Notes: generated by a model not told the origin, from the letters alone. 64,000 nucleotides of DNA from Callorhinus ursinus (GCF_003265705.1 NW_020312848.1:58996801-59060800); one strand, 5' to 3'; positions 21,984-34,045 are shown, counted from the first letter of the stretch. Made by a program: numbers and translations.

Positions 21984-22835
21984 AGTGATGTGTGAGTTTA
22001 ACATATCATTGGTAGGAAATGCATGCAGAAAGGTCGAACTTAGGAAACTTTTTGTTTTCCCGAAATACTTAAGGTGAAATATTTAAGGTTTCCCTGGCTA
22101 GAAACGGTTTTCATCCATTTCACATACCCAGATCCTGCTTTTCATTCATGATTGTGGGAGTATGAATGGTTTCTATTGCTTCTTTATACAATTATATATT
22201 TTTTCAACTTTTCTAAAATAGCTATATGTTTTTAATTGCCATTACAAAATAAATAAATTCATGCACATTTTAAACAAAGCAAAAATACAAGTATAATGTT
22301 TTCATTGCTCCCACCCTCCCCTGACCTCCTTTTTCAATTCTACCCTCTTGGATAATTGCTATTTATGGTTTATTATGTATTCTTCTAGAAATATGTCTGT
22401 TGACTTATGTGGAAAGAGAATGTATATGCATTTTATTTCACCACATATGTATTCTCCATATCTGGAATTATATTATACGTATTATTCTGATGGGTTTTTT
22501 TTTACTTAATAATATATGCACCACATTTTTAGAAAAGTTCTATTTTATTGCTTAGAATGAATATACTGTAATGTAATTTAACCACTGTTTTTCGTGAATG
22601 GTTTGGTTGTTTTTTCTAATCCCAAGATTATACATAATTTATCTATAATTCCCTAGCATAAACTTTTTAAGTTTACATTTTTTAACAATCAGACCTTTTT
22701 TTGGTATGTAATGAGATTGCCTTGGCATTAGCCTACTTCAGTATTCCAAAATATTTAGTTAATAATTCAGAAAAAAAAGTGGTCTTTTCACTTTTTTTTT
22801 TCCTGCCAACTGCCTCGGCCCCTTCCTCCAGGCTA
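21984..22835. other. AT-rich unique sequence
   Basis: Part of this (about 22320-22640: GAATGTATATGCATTTTATT, CCACATATGTATTCTCCATA, TATATGCACCACATTTTTAG) has the feel of an old L1 3' region in sense or antisense, but I could not align enough of it to call one. Confidence 0.35.
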
Positions 22836-22847
22836 TGAACTTCAATA

Positions 22848-23047
22848 TTTTTTTAGAGGTTTTATTTACTTATCTGAGAGAGAGAGAGCACAAGAGACAG
22901 CATGGGCGGGATGGTGGGGGTGGGGCAGAGGGAGAGGTAGAAGTAGACACTGAGCAGGGAGCCTGATCCTGGCTTCATCCCAAAACCCTGAGATTAGGAC
23001 TTGAGCCAAAGGCAGACATGTAACTGACTGAGCTGCCCGGGCACCCC
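22848..23047 (-). mobile_element. carnivore SINE
   Basis: Reversed: AGAGGTTTTATTTACTTATC, an AG run, CACTGAGCAGGGAGCCTGAT, GGACTTGAGCCAAAGGCAG and an end GAGCTGCCCGGGCACCCC. Duplication TGAACTTCAATA at 22836-22847 and 23048-23059. A 72-codon antisense frame (22866-23084) is repeat translation. Confidence 0.95.
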
Positions 23048-23059
23048 TGAACTTCAATA

Positions 23060-23399
23060 CTGAGGTTTCTTCAAGGTAACTCAAAATGTTGAAAGTCTTG
23101 ATTTTCCTCTGTGTGGATCTGCAGGTTTCTTAACGCTGATGGACTGGGTAGCCAATTTGTTGCCAATGGTATGATGTCTTCAAGAAACGCCTCACAGGCT
23201 CCCTTGTTGAAGGTACATCCTCCCCACCCTATCAGAAATTGGGAAGAAATTGGCCAACACAACAGAAATAAACCCTAGCAGCTCTTCCAAAGATTTACTT
23301 TTATATTTCTTCCACCACTTCAGAGCTTTTGAAGGGAAAGATATTCAATCAGCCATCTTGAACCAATAGCTTATATTACCTTTATAGCCAATACAGGCT
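23060..23399. other. unique sequence
   Basis: Nothing recognised. A 63-codon antisense frame (23071-23262) has no identifiable domain. Confidence 0.45.
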
Positions 23400-23730
23400 A
23401 TAAAATTTTAAAAGGTTCTATGCACCTTTCAAGACCCAGCTTAGGGAACTAACTACCTGCCCCTAAAGAACTTTTTTTTTTTTTTTTTTAATCTTCCTCC
23501 TGGTCAAATTTACTTCTTTCTTTGTGTTCCCATAGTTCTTTGCTTAAAGTTCTACCACAGCATTTATTGTACTCTGCGTTGTTTATAATTGTATGTATAT
23601 GTGTCTCTTTTCCACACTGGACCCTTGGTTAATTAAAGATCAGGACAATGACTAATCCATCTTTATATGGAAATCTATGCTCAGAGGAATATAAGGAAAT
23701 ATGTATTAAATGAATAAATGGATGAATGTA
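23400..23730 (+). repeat. L2 3' end
   Basis: CACCTTTCAAGACCCAGCTT, TCTTTGTGTTCCCATAGTTC, CCACAGCATTTATTGTACTC and TTAAATGAATAAATGGATGA follow the L2 3' UTR order (…CTCAGCTCAAATGTC…, …TGTGCTCCCATAGCAC…, …CACTGTATTGTAATTG…, …TGAATGAATG). It is interrupted by an 18-T tract at 23472-23489. Confidence 0.7.
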
Positions 23731-25859
23731 TGCATATCTGTGAAATAGAGTAAGTACTGTACACTACGGAGCAGACAGGTTGTAGAGCAGAGATATTTAT
23801 CTGTCTGTTTTGATCACAAAAAGTCGCTGTGACCTAATTGTAGAAAGTGATAAAATAAATACATTTTTTAAATGTAGCTGTGATTTTTGTTATTGTGCTA
23901 TGCAGTAGTGTATTACAACAATTCAGATATACTTACTTTTTTCTCTGTGATTTTATTACTTTTCTGCTACAAAGACTTTGTTCCGATACTTTCAGACCCT
24001 CAGGGAAGGAAGAATGATTTTCACAGTAGTTTATACAAACACTGCTTTTTAAATTGGATCAGGAAAACTTCTTTAAAAATGACAGCAGTCATAGAATTTA
24101 GACTCTCGATTGCAATATAAAATTAAATTTTCAGTTCTTCCTAGCTGTGGGGAATGATTTAGAGGTTAGATCGCAAAGGAGAACTTGTTACATGTTACAT
24201 TGAAAGTGATAAATTATTAAAAAAAACCAAAACAACAAATTGATGACATTTTAGAAGGTCACTTAGGAGTGAGCTATTCTAGTTTAGAGTTCTTGAATCA
24301 ATGTAATTAAGTATTTGGACAAAATATTAATTCATGGTCATGTAAGGTATTATATGTCATTTAAAAGTAAACTAAAGTAAGACTAAATGAAGACAAGAGT
24401 AAATATTTTCTATATTTTTGAACTCTCTCCATCTTAATATACTCAGACTGAGCAGCACCTTCCAGAACATGGGACAGAAATTGGCTAATGTATAGAGATA
24501 ACCCAAGTAAATGAAACACAAGGGTGACACAAACTTCCCTGCAACAATTACACTCTTTACAGCCAAGGCTACCATATCACAAAAATTTTCAAATCCATAC
24601 TGAGGTTAGCTCCTTCCTACTCATGCATAATGATAACCCTTGTTCCAATTTGACCACTGTTCTCAGCTTCACTGTCTCCTAACTTCAATGCATTGACCAG
24701 CGGGGCACACTAGAGAATAAAGCTATAGCATTCGGGGGACCTCCAAATTAACAAACCTGTTTATAAACCTCTGTAACTAATTAATTCCTACAATTTTTTC
24801 CACTAGCAACTAATACAGGATTCAATACAGAAAAGGTAGGTATTATGAGTTGATGTCTCCTCAAAACAATAGTTGGAAAATTTTTCTGCTTTATATTTTT
24901 CCTCCTTGGCTGTTGGTAGCTTTCACTACTAAGGAAGTCTTGTGAAGGTACTATATAGCAAATGTGTGTGGTGAATGCTTATCTGGGAGAACATGGACCC
25001 ATTCAACTGCCAGTTGTATTAAGGTTTGGCATTAGACAGTGTCTTAAGTTTGAGTTTAAGTGAGAAAGATACTCTCCTAGTGGCTTTTTTGGCAATGAAA
25101 CTAAGTATCTGAATTATTAGAATGTAAAAGATGCCAGGATTTCAGATATACTTGGGCCATTTCACCTTCACTCTCTTCCCTTCTAGAAAGCTTTTCATGG
25201 CAGCCCTCCAGCCGCTTTTCTTCCAGTTGAATTTGAAATGCTCCATTACCTTGGCTAAATTTCAACTATGTCAGTAAAATCCCAAAGAGCAAATCAAGCT
25301 AGTAGCAAAAGTGCCTTTTCTAAATAAATAGACTGCTAACCTCCAATATGAGAAGAGACACCCTACCACCAGGATTATTGCATAGTCAGTTTTAATGAAT
25401 GCAGTCATTTTCTTGTGCAGAGGCGTTCAATTGTTTAACTCAAGTTGGAACACAGTTTAAATGACCTGCCTGTCTCTTTGGACCAAACACAGTTCGCCGT
25501 AGCACACTCCATATGCTTCCAGTATGACCAACACTACTATATTTGCCACTGAACTGCTGGAGACTAGCCTCAAAAAGGAGGCTATCTCTTTCCCCTAAGA
25601 AGTGATCAGTACTAAATCCACTGTATCATACCATCCTTGATTTCTTTGGTTTCTATTAGAAACCCATTCCTTTCTCTTTTGAAGCAGATGATTCCAAGCA
25701 TGTGGTTGCTGATGGTTACATATACTCCCCTGCTTTGTAGTAGCTAGGTAACATTATTTTCACTTCCAAAGACAGCTCATTGAAAAGTTAATATCTGTTC
25801 TGCTCTTTCAACATGCTTGGTGAGTCCATGAAGGTCTTCCATCTAACACTCAGATGTGT
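23731..25859. other. 2.1 kb unique sequence
   Basis: No transposon recognised. Short frames at 23887-24120 and 24372-24575 lack known domains. Moderately GC-richer from 25150 to 25850. No exon signal I would defend. Confidence 0.45.
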
Positions 25860-27330
25860 AGTCATCTCTTCTAACTAGTTTCTCTTACATCCCACCTTCT
25901 GTACCCGTTTCCAGGGCTCCCCAGACCTGGTCAATACCAATCATCATAGGCAACATCTCTGTAATCCCAATTTCAATTATTGCACTGTCTGATCACCACC
26001 CATTTACCCCTCTACCTCACTTCTCCTAGACCAATTTCAAATATTATTTAATTCCTCAGGTACCTGCAATTCATTGATGCTACCAATTTTCTTACTATCC
26101 CTCACCCCATTTGGCCTTAGTCACTGCCCCTTTACATAACTTAGATTACATAATTCATCATCATAATTATTACTCCTTTGCATACTTCTTCGTGTTCTTC
26201 GCATTTTTTTTTTTGTCATATCAAATCCACTTGTCAGACCCCAGCTTTGGTTAAAAATCTAGCTCTCCTACTACCAGCCGTCCTGTGACCCTGAACATAG
26301 CTGGAGAAAACTAACAGTTGTACTAATTGATGTTAAACTGATGGCCAGATTTCTGACTCAGTATTGCCCAGAAATCCTACCGTATTTCTGTGGTCAATTC
26401 ATGCTCCCATATTGTGAAGTAACTATTGGATACCTTCTCTTCTCCTCAAACCTCAGGTGTCTCCCCCATCCTACCTCTCTCAGCTGATTACCTTGATTTT
26501 TATATCCCTTTAAAAAAGGCATTCCGATGATAACTTTCTAATTCTTTCACCACCAAATCTACCAGCCTGACTTTATCTTTACCCATATACTTCTCTTTTC
26601 TCCTGTTTCAATGGAAGAACTCTGTGGAAGCTGTTGAATTCCAGCACTTTAAATGGCATCTCACCTCTTCTCATGTACTCAGAGTCCTCGCTCTTGTAAT
26701 TAATTTTCTCTTTCTTCTGTACTGATTGATCATTCCCATGAGCATATACACTTTCTGTAATACCCCCACCTTAGTAAAAAAAAAAAAAAAAAACGAAAAA
26801 CCTCTTGATCAAATATCCCTCTCCAGCTGTCACCCTTTATAGAAAAACTTCTCAAAAGAGTGTTTCTATTACCTTCTTCCTTGATATTTTTTACAATCAG
26901 GCTTTCTCCCTGGAGATTCTCTTTTCTGAATCACCAGTAGACATCAAGACTGCTTACTCTAGTGGCCAATCCTCAGGCCCCATTGTATTTGGTAGTTCCT
27001 TTTGACATAGTTAATTACCACCTCCTTTACAGAAGACTTTTTATACGTGTCTTCCATGCCACAACATATTTCTGGTTCTCATTCTATTTGAATAGCTACT
27101 CTTTTAGTCTCATTTCTTGGTTCTTTTTTCCCATTCCAAGAAATGTTGGAGTTTGCAGCTACCTGACCTTGGGCCTCATCTCTCTTTAATCTACACTTAC
27201 TCTCTAGGTGATCTTATCCAGTCTTCCGGCTTTAAATATTACATAAATGCTCAGGCCTCAAGCTTCAAATTCTCCTCTGTGTTCTGCTCTGCTGTCCAAT
27301 AGGCATATCAAACAGAACTCTTGATGTATG
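25860..27330 (+). pseudogene. L2-clade LINE relic with broken RT
   Basis: About 1.45 kb of decayed LINE-2/CR1-clade sequence in sense orientation. The clearest part is 27170-27320: CATCTCTCTTTAATCTACAC, TTACTCTCTAGGTGATCTTA, TCCAGTCTTCCGGCTTTAAA and CAATAGGCATATCAAAC. Translated from about 27185 it gives YTYSLGDLIQSSGFKYYINA, which aligns with the L2 reverse-transcriptase stretch ahead of the YADD catalytic box. Here the box region reads YINA, so the aspartate pair is lost. Upstream phrases such as CTGTCTGATCACCACCCATT (near 25984) match the endonuclease end of ORF2. Many stops and indels. The A19 run at 26776-26794 interrupts it. Not functional. Confidence 0.7.
26776..26794 (+). repeat. A19 homopolymer
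   Basis: Nineteen consecutive A followed by CGAAAAACC. No retrotransposed body ends here, so it is more likely a slipped tract inside the L2 relic. Confidence 0.85.
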
Positions 27331-27648
27331 AGATGTGGGGATTAAGTCATAATTTTAAATTTTATTTTTTAAAACCTGAAACAAATCAAGGAAAATGGTG
27401 ATTCTTGTTAAATCTATGCAGTGATTGCACCAATACCAATTATATTCTGAAATTTTCTCTGTGGTTTGAATGCATCATTGTTATTTCTTTTAAATTAAAA
27501 TTAAATCTATGGCAGTGTTCTTTAAAAATATCAAACATCAATACCTGTGAACATGTGACAAGGCTACAGAGAAATCAACAAATAATCTCAAATCTAAGTA
27601 AGATTTCAAGTATAGACAGTAAATCTCAAAATCACTTAAACCTAAGCT
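27331..27648. other. AT-rich unique sequence
   Basis: No feature recognised. The 81-codon frame 27405-27650 starts at a non-ATG codon and has no domain. Confidence 0.45.
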
Positions 27649-27662
27649 AAACAGTTATTTTT

Positions 27663-27843
27663 TTAAAGATTTATTTATTTATTTGAGAGAAAGAGAGAGC
27701 ACAAGTGGAGGAAAGGACAGAGGAAGAGAAACTCAAGCAGACTCCCTGCTAAGCACAGAGCCTGGGCTCCCATGACCCATGAGATCATGACCTGAGCTGA
27801 AATTACTAGTGGGACACAACCACTGAGCCACCCAGGTGCCCAT
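27663..27843 (-). mobile_element. carnivore SINE (diverged)
   Basis: Reversed: AAAGATTTATTTATTTATTT, AGACTCCCTGCTAAGCACAG, GATCATGACCTGAGCTGAAA and an end GAGCCACCCAGGTGCCC. Duplication AAACAGTTATTTTT (27649-27662) and AAATAGTTATTTTT (27844-27857) with one difference. Confidence 0.94.
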
Positions 27844-27933
27844 AAATAGTTATTTTTAATATCCTAAAAAAAAATCAATGATGTAGTATTTAAATTGTTA
27901 TATCCTGATTTTAAAATCCTGTATTTTAATTTA

Positions 27934-28124
27934 ATTTGTATTGTATTTATAAATTTTTATTTTTTATTTAAATTCAATTAATTAACATATAATGTATTAT
28001 TGGTTTCAGAGGTAGAGGTAGGTGATTAGTCAGTCTTGTATAATATCCAGTGCTCATTATATCACATGCCCTCCTTAATATCCATCACCCAGTTACCCCA
28101 TCCCCCTATTGCACCCCACCCCCA
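27934..28124 (-). mobile_element. 5'-truncated L1 3' end
   Basis: Reversed L1 tip with a worn tail: TTTAAATTCAATTAATTAAC, TATAATGTATTATTGGTTTC, CCAGTGCTCATTATATCACA, TGCCCTCCTTAATATCCATC and ACCCAGTTACCCCATCCCC. A 12-bp repeat TATTTTAATTTA at 27922-27933 and 28125-28136 fits as the target duplication, which makes 27934-27975 the degraded poly-A tail. Homologous to the tip at 20101-20221 but older. Confidence 0.88.
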
Positions 28125-28136
28125 TATTTTAATTTA

Positions 28137-28739
28137 AAAAAAGATATTAACAGAGTTAATTGTGACATACACAATTTGAGAAAATCAGGATTAAGTACTA
28201 ACCGCAGAAAATGAAAGTATCCCCAGGTGAAATAAAAAAATCGTATGTTCGTCTCAGATCATTGCAAAAACAAAAGATAAGCAAAAAAACACTAAAATTT
28301 AATGGAAGAATGATACCGAAAAGCAGTAGAATAGGAAAAACATGATGAAAAAGTAAGATGGACTATATCAGTTACGAAATAAACAAATGGAATAAAATAT
28401 CCAATTTTAAAAATACATGCCTTTTACAGGAGTCATATTTAAGACAAAATAACTTTAATTATGAAAAGTCATGATAGAGGAAAATTCCCACAGGCATTAT
28501 AAAATGAAGACATAGGAAAGCTACTATATAATCATACTATTGTAATGTCTTAAGAAGAATACATGCATTTGTAAACATACACAGTACACACACTCTCCTG
28601 GGAGGATATAAAGTAAATGTTTTTAGTACTCTGGTGGAAAGCTGACAAGTGATTTTACTCTCTTCTCTTCTTTATATTTTAGTCAGTAAGTATTCTTGAT
28701 TTTAATATCAGCAAAAGTTAATGTCAATATATTATTTAA
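28137..28739 (+). other. unclassified; possible old L1 ORF2 fragment
   Basis: An A-rich plus strand with ATATCAGTTACGAAATAAAC, GGAATAAAATATCCAATTTT, AATACATGCCTTTTACAGGA and GTCATATTTAAGACAAAATA recalls the endonuclease part of very old L1 ORF2 sequences. No frame survives and I cannot align it securely. Confidence 0.35.
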
Positions 28740-29100
28740 AGAAATCACCACTCATCTTTAAAACCTTTAGTCTCAACCCATTTACAACTTATTTCCCCTT
28801 GATTTCAAGGATTTCTGAAGTCTGCTTCACTTACCAACTTTTCAATCATGTTTCTGTCCTGTCTGTTATTTGGAAACTATTCCAACCAAAGAGGTCTACC
28901 TTATGATATTAAGCACTGTGCATATTCTTACCTTCAGCCAAAGTCTTCATGGTCCAGCTCACATTTTATTTCCTCCAGGAGGTCTTTGAAATCATCCTAC
29001 CTTTTGGAAATTGTTCTCTCCATAGATTCTCATAGCATTCTCTGTATTGTTCATCTCACACTTGACAAAATATTTCTGGCATAGTTTTTAATTTCGGTAA
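28740..29100 (+). repeat. L2-like 3' region
   Basis: TTTATTTCCTCCAGGAGGTC, TTTGAAATCATCCTACC and CATAGCATTCTCTGTATTGT recall the L2 3' UTR (…CTTCCTCCAGGAAGCCTTCC…, …CATAGCACTCTGTACTT…). The left part is uncertain. Two short frames (28721-28906, 28848-29084) are not genes. Confidence 0.5.
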
Positions 29101-29736
29101 TTATGTTCCCTAAGTACAAGAGATAGGATTTTAAAAATAGGGAAATACCCTACATCTAACTCAGATCTCTACCTACAAAGGTCCTTAACAAATTTTGGTA
29201 TTGCTCTTAGGAATGATGACATGCGTGTTAACTAACATAAATCCATGACTAATATTTGAAAATAATTTCTATTAAATTAAGTCATATATATGTTTAGTCT
29301 CAGATAAATGGGAAATATGTTGGTTTTATGGAAATTAGTATAGGTCATACTAATTGGATAATGGGATCTAAAACATCCCACTCTTACTTCAACTTGCCAA
29401 GATCTGTCCATGGTTCCTTTCATCTTGACATACAAATGTTTCCACAGATCTCTCTCTGGAGTCTTTTAGCCACAGTAAGTAAAGGGAATTAATACTTTGC
29501 ATACCAATTACATAAGATGACCCTGGTTAAATAATAATTGGTACAGAGTAAGTAATGAAAGTGACCAGGTTAAAGAAGCATTGACAGTTATCCCAGTAAT
29601 AAAAGTGGAATGGTAAGGCCAAGAAAAATTTTCTAACTCCCTGGTGTAGTATATTATCCATCACTCAAGGATTTTGGAAAAAAAAAATCTTTGTTTTGTT
29701 TTGCAACATCTCATGACAGTCTGGGAAATGGATATT
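29101..29736. other. unique sequence
   Basis: No feature recognised. Confidence 0.5.
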
Positions 29737-29751
29737 AGAAATGTCTTTTGT

Positions 29752-29946
29752 GGGGCACCTGGGGGCTCAGTCATTAAGCATCTGCCTTCGGCTCAGGTCA
29801 TGGTCCCAGGGTCCTGGGATCAAGCCCCACATCGGGCTCCTTGCTCAGCAGGAGCCTGCTTCTCCCGCTCCTCCCAGCTTGTGCTCTTTCTCACTATCTC
29901 TGTCACTCTCTGTCTCTCTCAAATAAATAAAATCTTAAAAAAAAAA
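29752..29946 (+). mobile_element. carnivore SINE
   Basis: Head GGGGCACCTGGGGGCTCAG, box B region GGGATCAAGCCCCACATCGG, body CTTGCTCAGCAGGAGCCTGC, CT-rich stretch and CAAATAAATAAAATC tail. Perfect 15-bp duplication AGAAATGTCTTTTGT at 29737-29751 and 29947-29961. The 103- and 61-codon frames across it (29674-29985, 29741-29926) are repeat translation. Confidence 0.97.
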
Positions 29947-29989
29947 AGAAATGTCTTTTGTATGACTCTCATATACAGAAGATAACCAA

Positions 29990-30655
29990 ATTATTTATGT
30001 AGCTACTCTCCATAAAAGAAGGTGAAATGTAACTCCCACTCCTTGAGTGTAGCTGTGTTTGGTGATATGTTACCTAGGAGTAGAGTGTGGAAGGAGCAGG
30101 AGCGGGGAATAACTTTACATTTGAGGAGAACTGGAAAACACTCCCTCAGCCATGTGATCATCAGTATAAGTCTTACTGGTAGCACGGTGCCATTGGATGA
30201 TGAGGTAAGAATGGCGCTTTACCTCTGCGGTCTTACCCCCAAACCCCTAACTTCAGTCTAACCACAAGAAAAACAACAGAAGGGACACTCTCCAAAATAC
30301 TCAGTTAATATTCCTCAAAACTGTCAAGGTCATCCAAACAAGGAAAATCTGAGAATCTGCTCCTGCCTAGAGAACCCAAAGGATACATGATGATTAAATG
30401 TGTGGTGGTGTCCTGGACCATAAAGTAGACATTAGGGGAAAACTAATTAGATTTGAACAAAGTGTGGACTTTCATTAATAGCAATGTACCAATGTTGGTT
30501 TCTTAAATGTGACAATGTATTATAGCAATGTAGTGTGTTAACAATAGTGGACACTGAATATGGGGTATATAGGACCTCTCTGTACTATCTTTGCAACTTT
30601 TCTATAAATCTAAATCTATCTTAAATCAAAATCTAAGGGTTATTTAAATTTAAAA
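29990..30655 (+). mobile_element. L1 3' UTR, old (L1MB/L1MC-like)
   Basis: A sense L1 3' end of about 660 bases. In order: GGGAATAACTTTACATTTGA, GGAAAACACTCCCTCAGCCA, TGTGATCATCAGTATAAGTC, GAATGGCGCTTTACCTCTGC, ACTTCAGTCTAACCACAAG, AACTGTCAAGGTCATCCAAA, TAGACATTAGGGGAAAACTA and CTGTACTATCTTTGCAACTT. The 3' third is homologous to the element at 108-415. The frame 30022-30261 and its antisense counterpart have no coding meaning. Confidence 0.85.
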
Positions 30656-31339
30656 ATGTCTCTTGTACCGTCCACTACAAGATAATATTTAATGTTTCTA
30701 GAAAATACTCCACATAGGACATCAAATAGGGTGGAAAAGAAATAATTTTTGATCTTTGATATGTAATATTCTTTAAATGAAAAGTGTGCTGGTTGAAGAA
30801 GAATGTATTCTAGAAAATCATTCTATCACTCCAGCAAGATTGTGTTTTATGTATAGTCTTTGGTTTTAAAGAGTTGTAAGTGCTACAAATACAGTTGAAA
30901 TACATGTCTCCACAAATAAGAGGGAAAGTGGTTGAATCCCAATAAAACCTTACTATTATAGTAATCTTATGGAGAATTATAGGCTATTCCATGTCCTTTG
31001 GATGTCTTCATTCTGCTGTAGCTGAAGTATGACTTACTTCTGTTATTATTCTCTTTCACAAATAATATATACACATTCTGTGTGTTTTTCTCATCTGACA
31101 TACAAAGTTCAACAATGCAAGTTTACTTCTGCTGATTTGTACACTTTTAGTCAAAGCTGGTTTAATATCATTTTCCTCTCTACTGTTACATACAGTTTCT
31201 TGTTTCTTCAGGGAAAAAAAACTATCTTACAGACTTTAATGAGTGTTTTGTGCAACATTTAGATAAGGACATGTCCTTTGTTGCTAGGAAAGCTTATTTC
31301 GGAGGTGGAAGGTAATGTAGAGTTCACTTGCTACAAAAA
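30656..31339. other. unique sequence
   Basis: No feature recognised. Confidence 0.5.
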
Positions 31340-31455
31340 TCTTTATTCTTCAAAGGAAGAAACTGAGGTAGAGAGGGTTAAATCATTTTCTTAAGAGCAC
31401 ACACTTAATTGCGAAGCAGGTCCTGGAAACCTGACTCCTACTATTCTAACACAGT
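31340..31455 (-). repeat. MIR fragment (antisense)
   Basis: CAAAGGAAGAAACTGAGGTA, GAGAGGGTTAAATCATTTTC and CGAAGCAGGTCCTGGAAACC match the reverse complement of the MIR core (GAGGAAACTGAGGC, GAGAGGTTAAGTAACTT, GAACCCAGG). Confidence 0.75.
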
Positions 31456-33729
31456 TCTCACAAAGTAGTAGTATTTACAACAGTTATTTTCCCAATGTTT
31501 TGTATTTTAATAAAATTATTTGAAATTCTAGTTCTCATAATTTCCAACAGAATATTTGGTGTTAATGTTTTGACAAGTGGAGCAACCATTTTAAAATTGT
31601 ACTGTGTCATTTATGGATGATGATAGGACATAAATGAATGTTCTATCTGCAGCAGGATAAAGAGATCCAGCTGGAGGACAGTCCATGATCCCCAGAAGAC
31701 CTTTCAGCATGGTCTGTAGTGCTGAATTACTTACGTGTATATGTGCGCGTATGGGAAGGGGGCACAGATGAAAGATAATTGAAAAGAAAATACAGTCTAC
31801 TAATTCTTGTCTTTTATTCATTTTTGTCCTAGAAATCTCCAGGTAGTGTGGCCACTAGTTAAGATAGTCATCCATTTGAATTATTTTTTAAATAGACAAT
31901 AATTACAAATGATATACTAGTATTTATAGATTAATATGCACTAATAGGTTAAGATAATATATTAAATATATATATTATGGGTAGATAAATCCATACATAA
32001 TATATCTTATAGGCAAGAACAAAAGGGGAGATTATTACCAAAAAGTCAAATAAATAGATCATCAACTGATAGATATTACAGATAGATACACATATATCTT
32101 TATCTGTATTCTTCCTCAGAAGCACTTAAATCCGAGCATGACTGTCTGTTTCTGTTAATTTGCATATTTGCCTTAGGAGTTCAGGGATAGTTATGGCAAC
32201 TATCTGGATTTGGTTGCCAAAAGCCCCAAACTCATAACCAAAGTCACTGAAGAGGAAGCTCTGAAGAGAGCTTTGGGACTTGCGATCAGTTTGCTGATTC
32301 CTTAGTGTCTGCAATGCATTTGATAGAAAAGCAGGGTGCTCACTCTGAGCTTGCTAAGCAACAGAGAGCACAGGGCAGCAGAACCATGGAAGGAAGATTG
32401 GAACATGAGGCTCTTAGAGATGCTGATTGGCATCCCCCATGTAATTCCTGAGGATATGACTCAAGCATCACGCAGAATGCAGCCTGCTGATGAAGACACA
32501 GAAACAAGCTTTGGCCTGTTCAGTCTTAACCTGAGATAATAATCGAGAGCAGCTCGACATCCCTTTAACTCTGAAGTCTTCAAGTCACAACTCCAATGAT
32601 ATGTAGCACTACATAGATGAAAATAAGGAGAGGTGGGCCCTTGCTTCTTTCTTGAAGAAAATTTTCATCTAAAGAAGGGCAAGCCTTTACCATGGTGAAC
32701 CCTGTAAGATGAGAATTAGAAAAGGCATTAGCTAGGACAGCAAATGAAATGAGATGTACTTGTAAAATGTTTTAGCAGTAGGTAGTAGGTATTATATAAC
32801 AAGGAAAATGCTATTTAAGTTTACCTTATGATACAAAATTGTCAGTCACTTTAAGGCTATTTGTATAAATTTTTGTAGAAATTGTAATATGAGTATACAG
32901 ACCTTGATACATCTATAAGTTTATGATGTATTTTTCATATAGGCTTAGTTTCATGTCCTAATATAGTTTCTTAAATATTCTCCAGCCGGTTTGAGAAGAC
33001 CCATATATAGCATTGTCATACCTTATTGATAACACTAGTTTTGACTGTGTTTTTAAAACATGTCAAAATTTAAGAGTGACATTACAGTTTTTCTTAATTA
33101 GTCTCAGACATTTGAATGATGCCGAAGACTTAGATAAATATTCATACACAGAGTAATGCTTAAATTTCACACACTTCTTAAGCAGGTCAACTACAAAAGA
33201 GGTTGTACCCAATAAAGCTGCCTTCTCAGAGGATGATTATTACCTACACAGACAACTCTCAACTACTGTAGTAAAGTCAATCAAAATATGATCAAATTCA
33301 TCAAAATAACATGTTGACTTTCTTGACCAATTTTCCTGAATGGGATTGATTCTGCTTCACTGGAAAAGAAATGATAACAGCTTTCACTGATGAATGGCTG
33401 AATGAGTTAGTTTCTGTCCACATAACTCAAAAATATTTTGCAAGAGCAAAGTGGTTAATTTACTAACTTGATAGTTTCAAATTGATCTATTCCTTTGTAA
33501 CCTCTCTTCAATTTATTGAAAATTATTTTTTTATTAAAAGTAATTTGGGATGGCAGAACTTCGAACAATATTATTCATTCACCTTCTGTCTACCCTGGCC
33601 TGTGCTCTATTTCAGTTTTCCCCCAATACTTTTTTAAATGTAGTGAAAAAAATTACTAGAAAAATCAACAAAAACATATAGAATACTACCTATTATTAGA
33701 TTCAAAAATCATAAACGTATTCATTAAAT
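31456..33729. other. 2.3 kb repeat-poor unique sequence
   Basis: No transposon recognised apart from AT-rich low-complexity stretches at 31900-32050. The segment 32120-32560 is GC-richer and contains a perfect POU octamer ATTTGCAT (32158-32165). On the minus strand a possible 3' splice-site-like sequence (TTTTCTATCAAATGCATTGCAG, ending at about 32309) precedes an open frame of about 60 codons (32126-32314). No family match; not called as an exon. Confidence 0.4.
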
Positions 33730-33744
33730 TGCTATTAAATTTTT

Positions 33745-33934
33745 TTTAAGATTTTATTTATTTATTTGACAGAGACAGAGATAGCGAGAGCAGGAACACA
33801 AGCAGGGGGAGTGGGAGAGGGAGAAGCGGGCTTCCCGCCGAGCAGGGAGCCCGATGTGGGACTCAATCCCTGACCCTGGGATCGTGACTTGAGCCGAAGG
33901 CAGATGCTTAACGACTGAGCCACCTAGGTGCTCC
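33745..33934 (-). mobile_element. carnivore SINE (young)
   Basis: Reversed: AAGATTTTATTTATTTATTT, CAGGGGGAGTGGGAGAGGG, CTTCCCGCCGAGCAGGGAGC, CTGACCCTGGGATCGTGACT and an end GAGCCACCTAGGTGCTCC. Perfect 15-bp duplication TGCTATTAAATTTTT at 33730-33744 and 33935-33949. Several CpGs are retained. Confidence 0.97.
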
Positions 33935-33949
33935 TGCTATTAAATTTTT

Positions 33950-34045
33950 AAACCTGTACTCTCTATTTCTGTCCTTTTCTCAACCTAAATGGGAGGCAAG
34001 GAGTGAACCCTAGTTCCTTGGATTACCACTGTTATAGAAGAGATC
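33950..34045. other. unique spacer
   Basis: Nothing recognised. Confidence 0.5.

Noticed and set aside
22320..22640. Possible L1 or other LINE 3' region
   Set aside because: Only scattered words matched and no ordered alignment could be built.
26776..26794. A19 run considered as the tail of a retrocopy
   Set aside because: L2-like sequence appears to continue on both sides and no target duplication flanks it.
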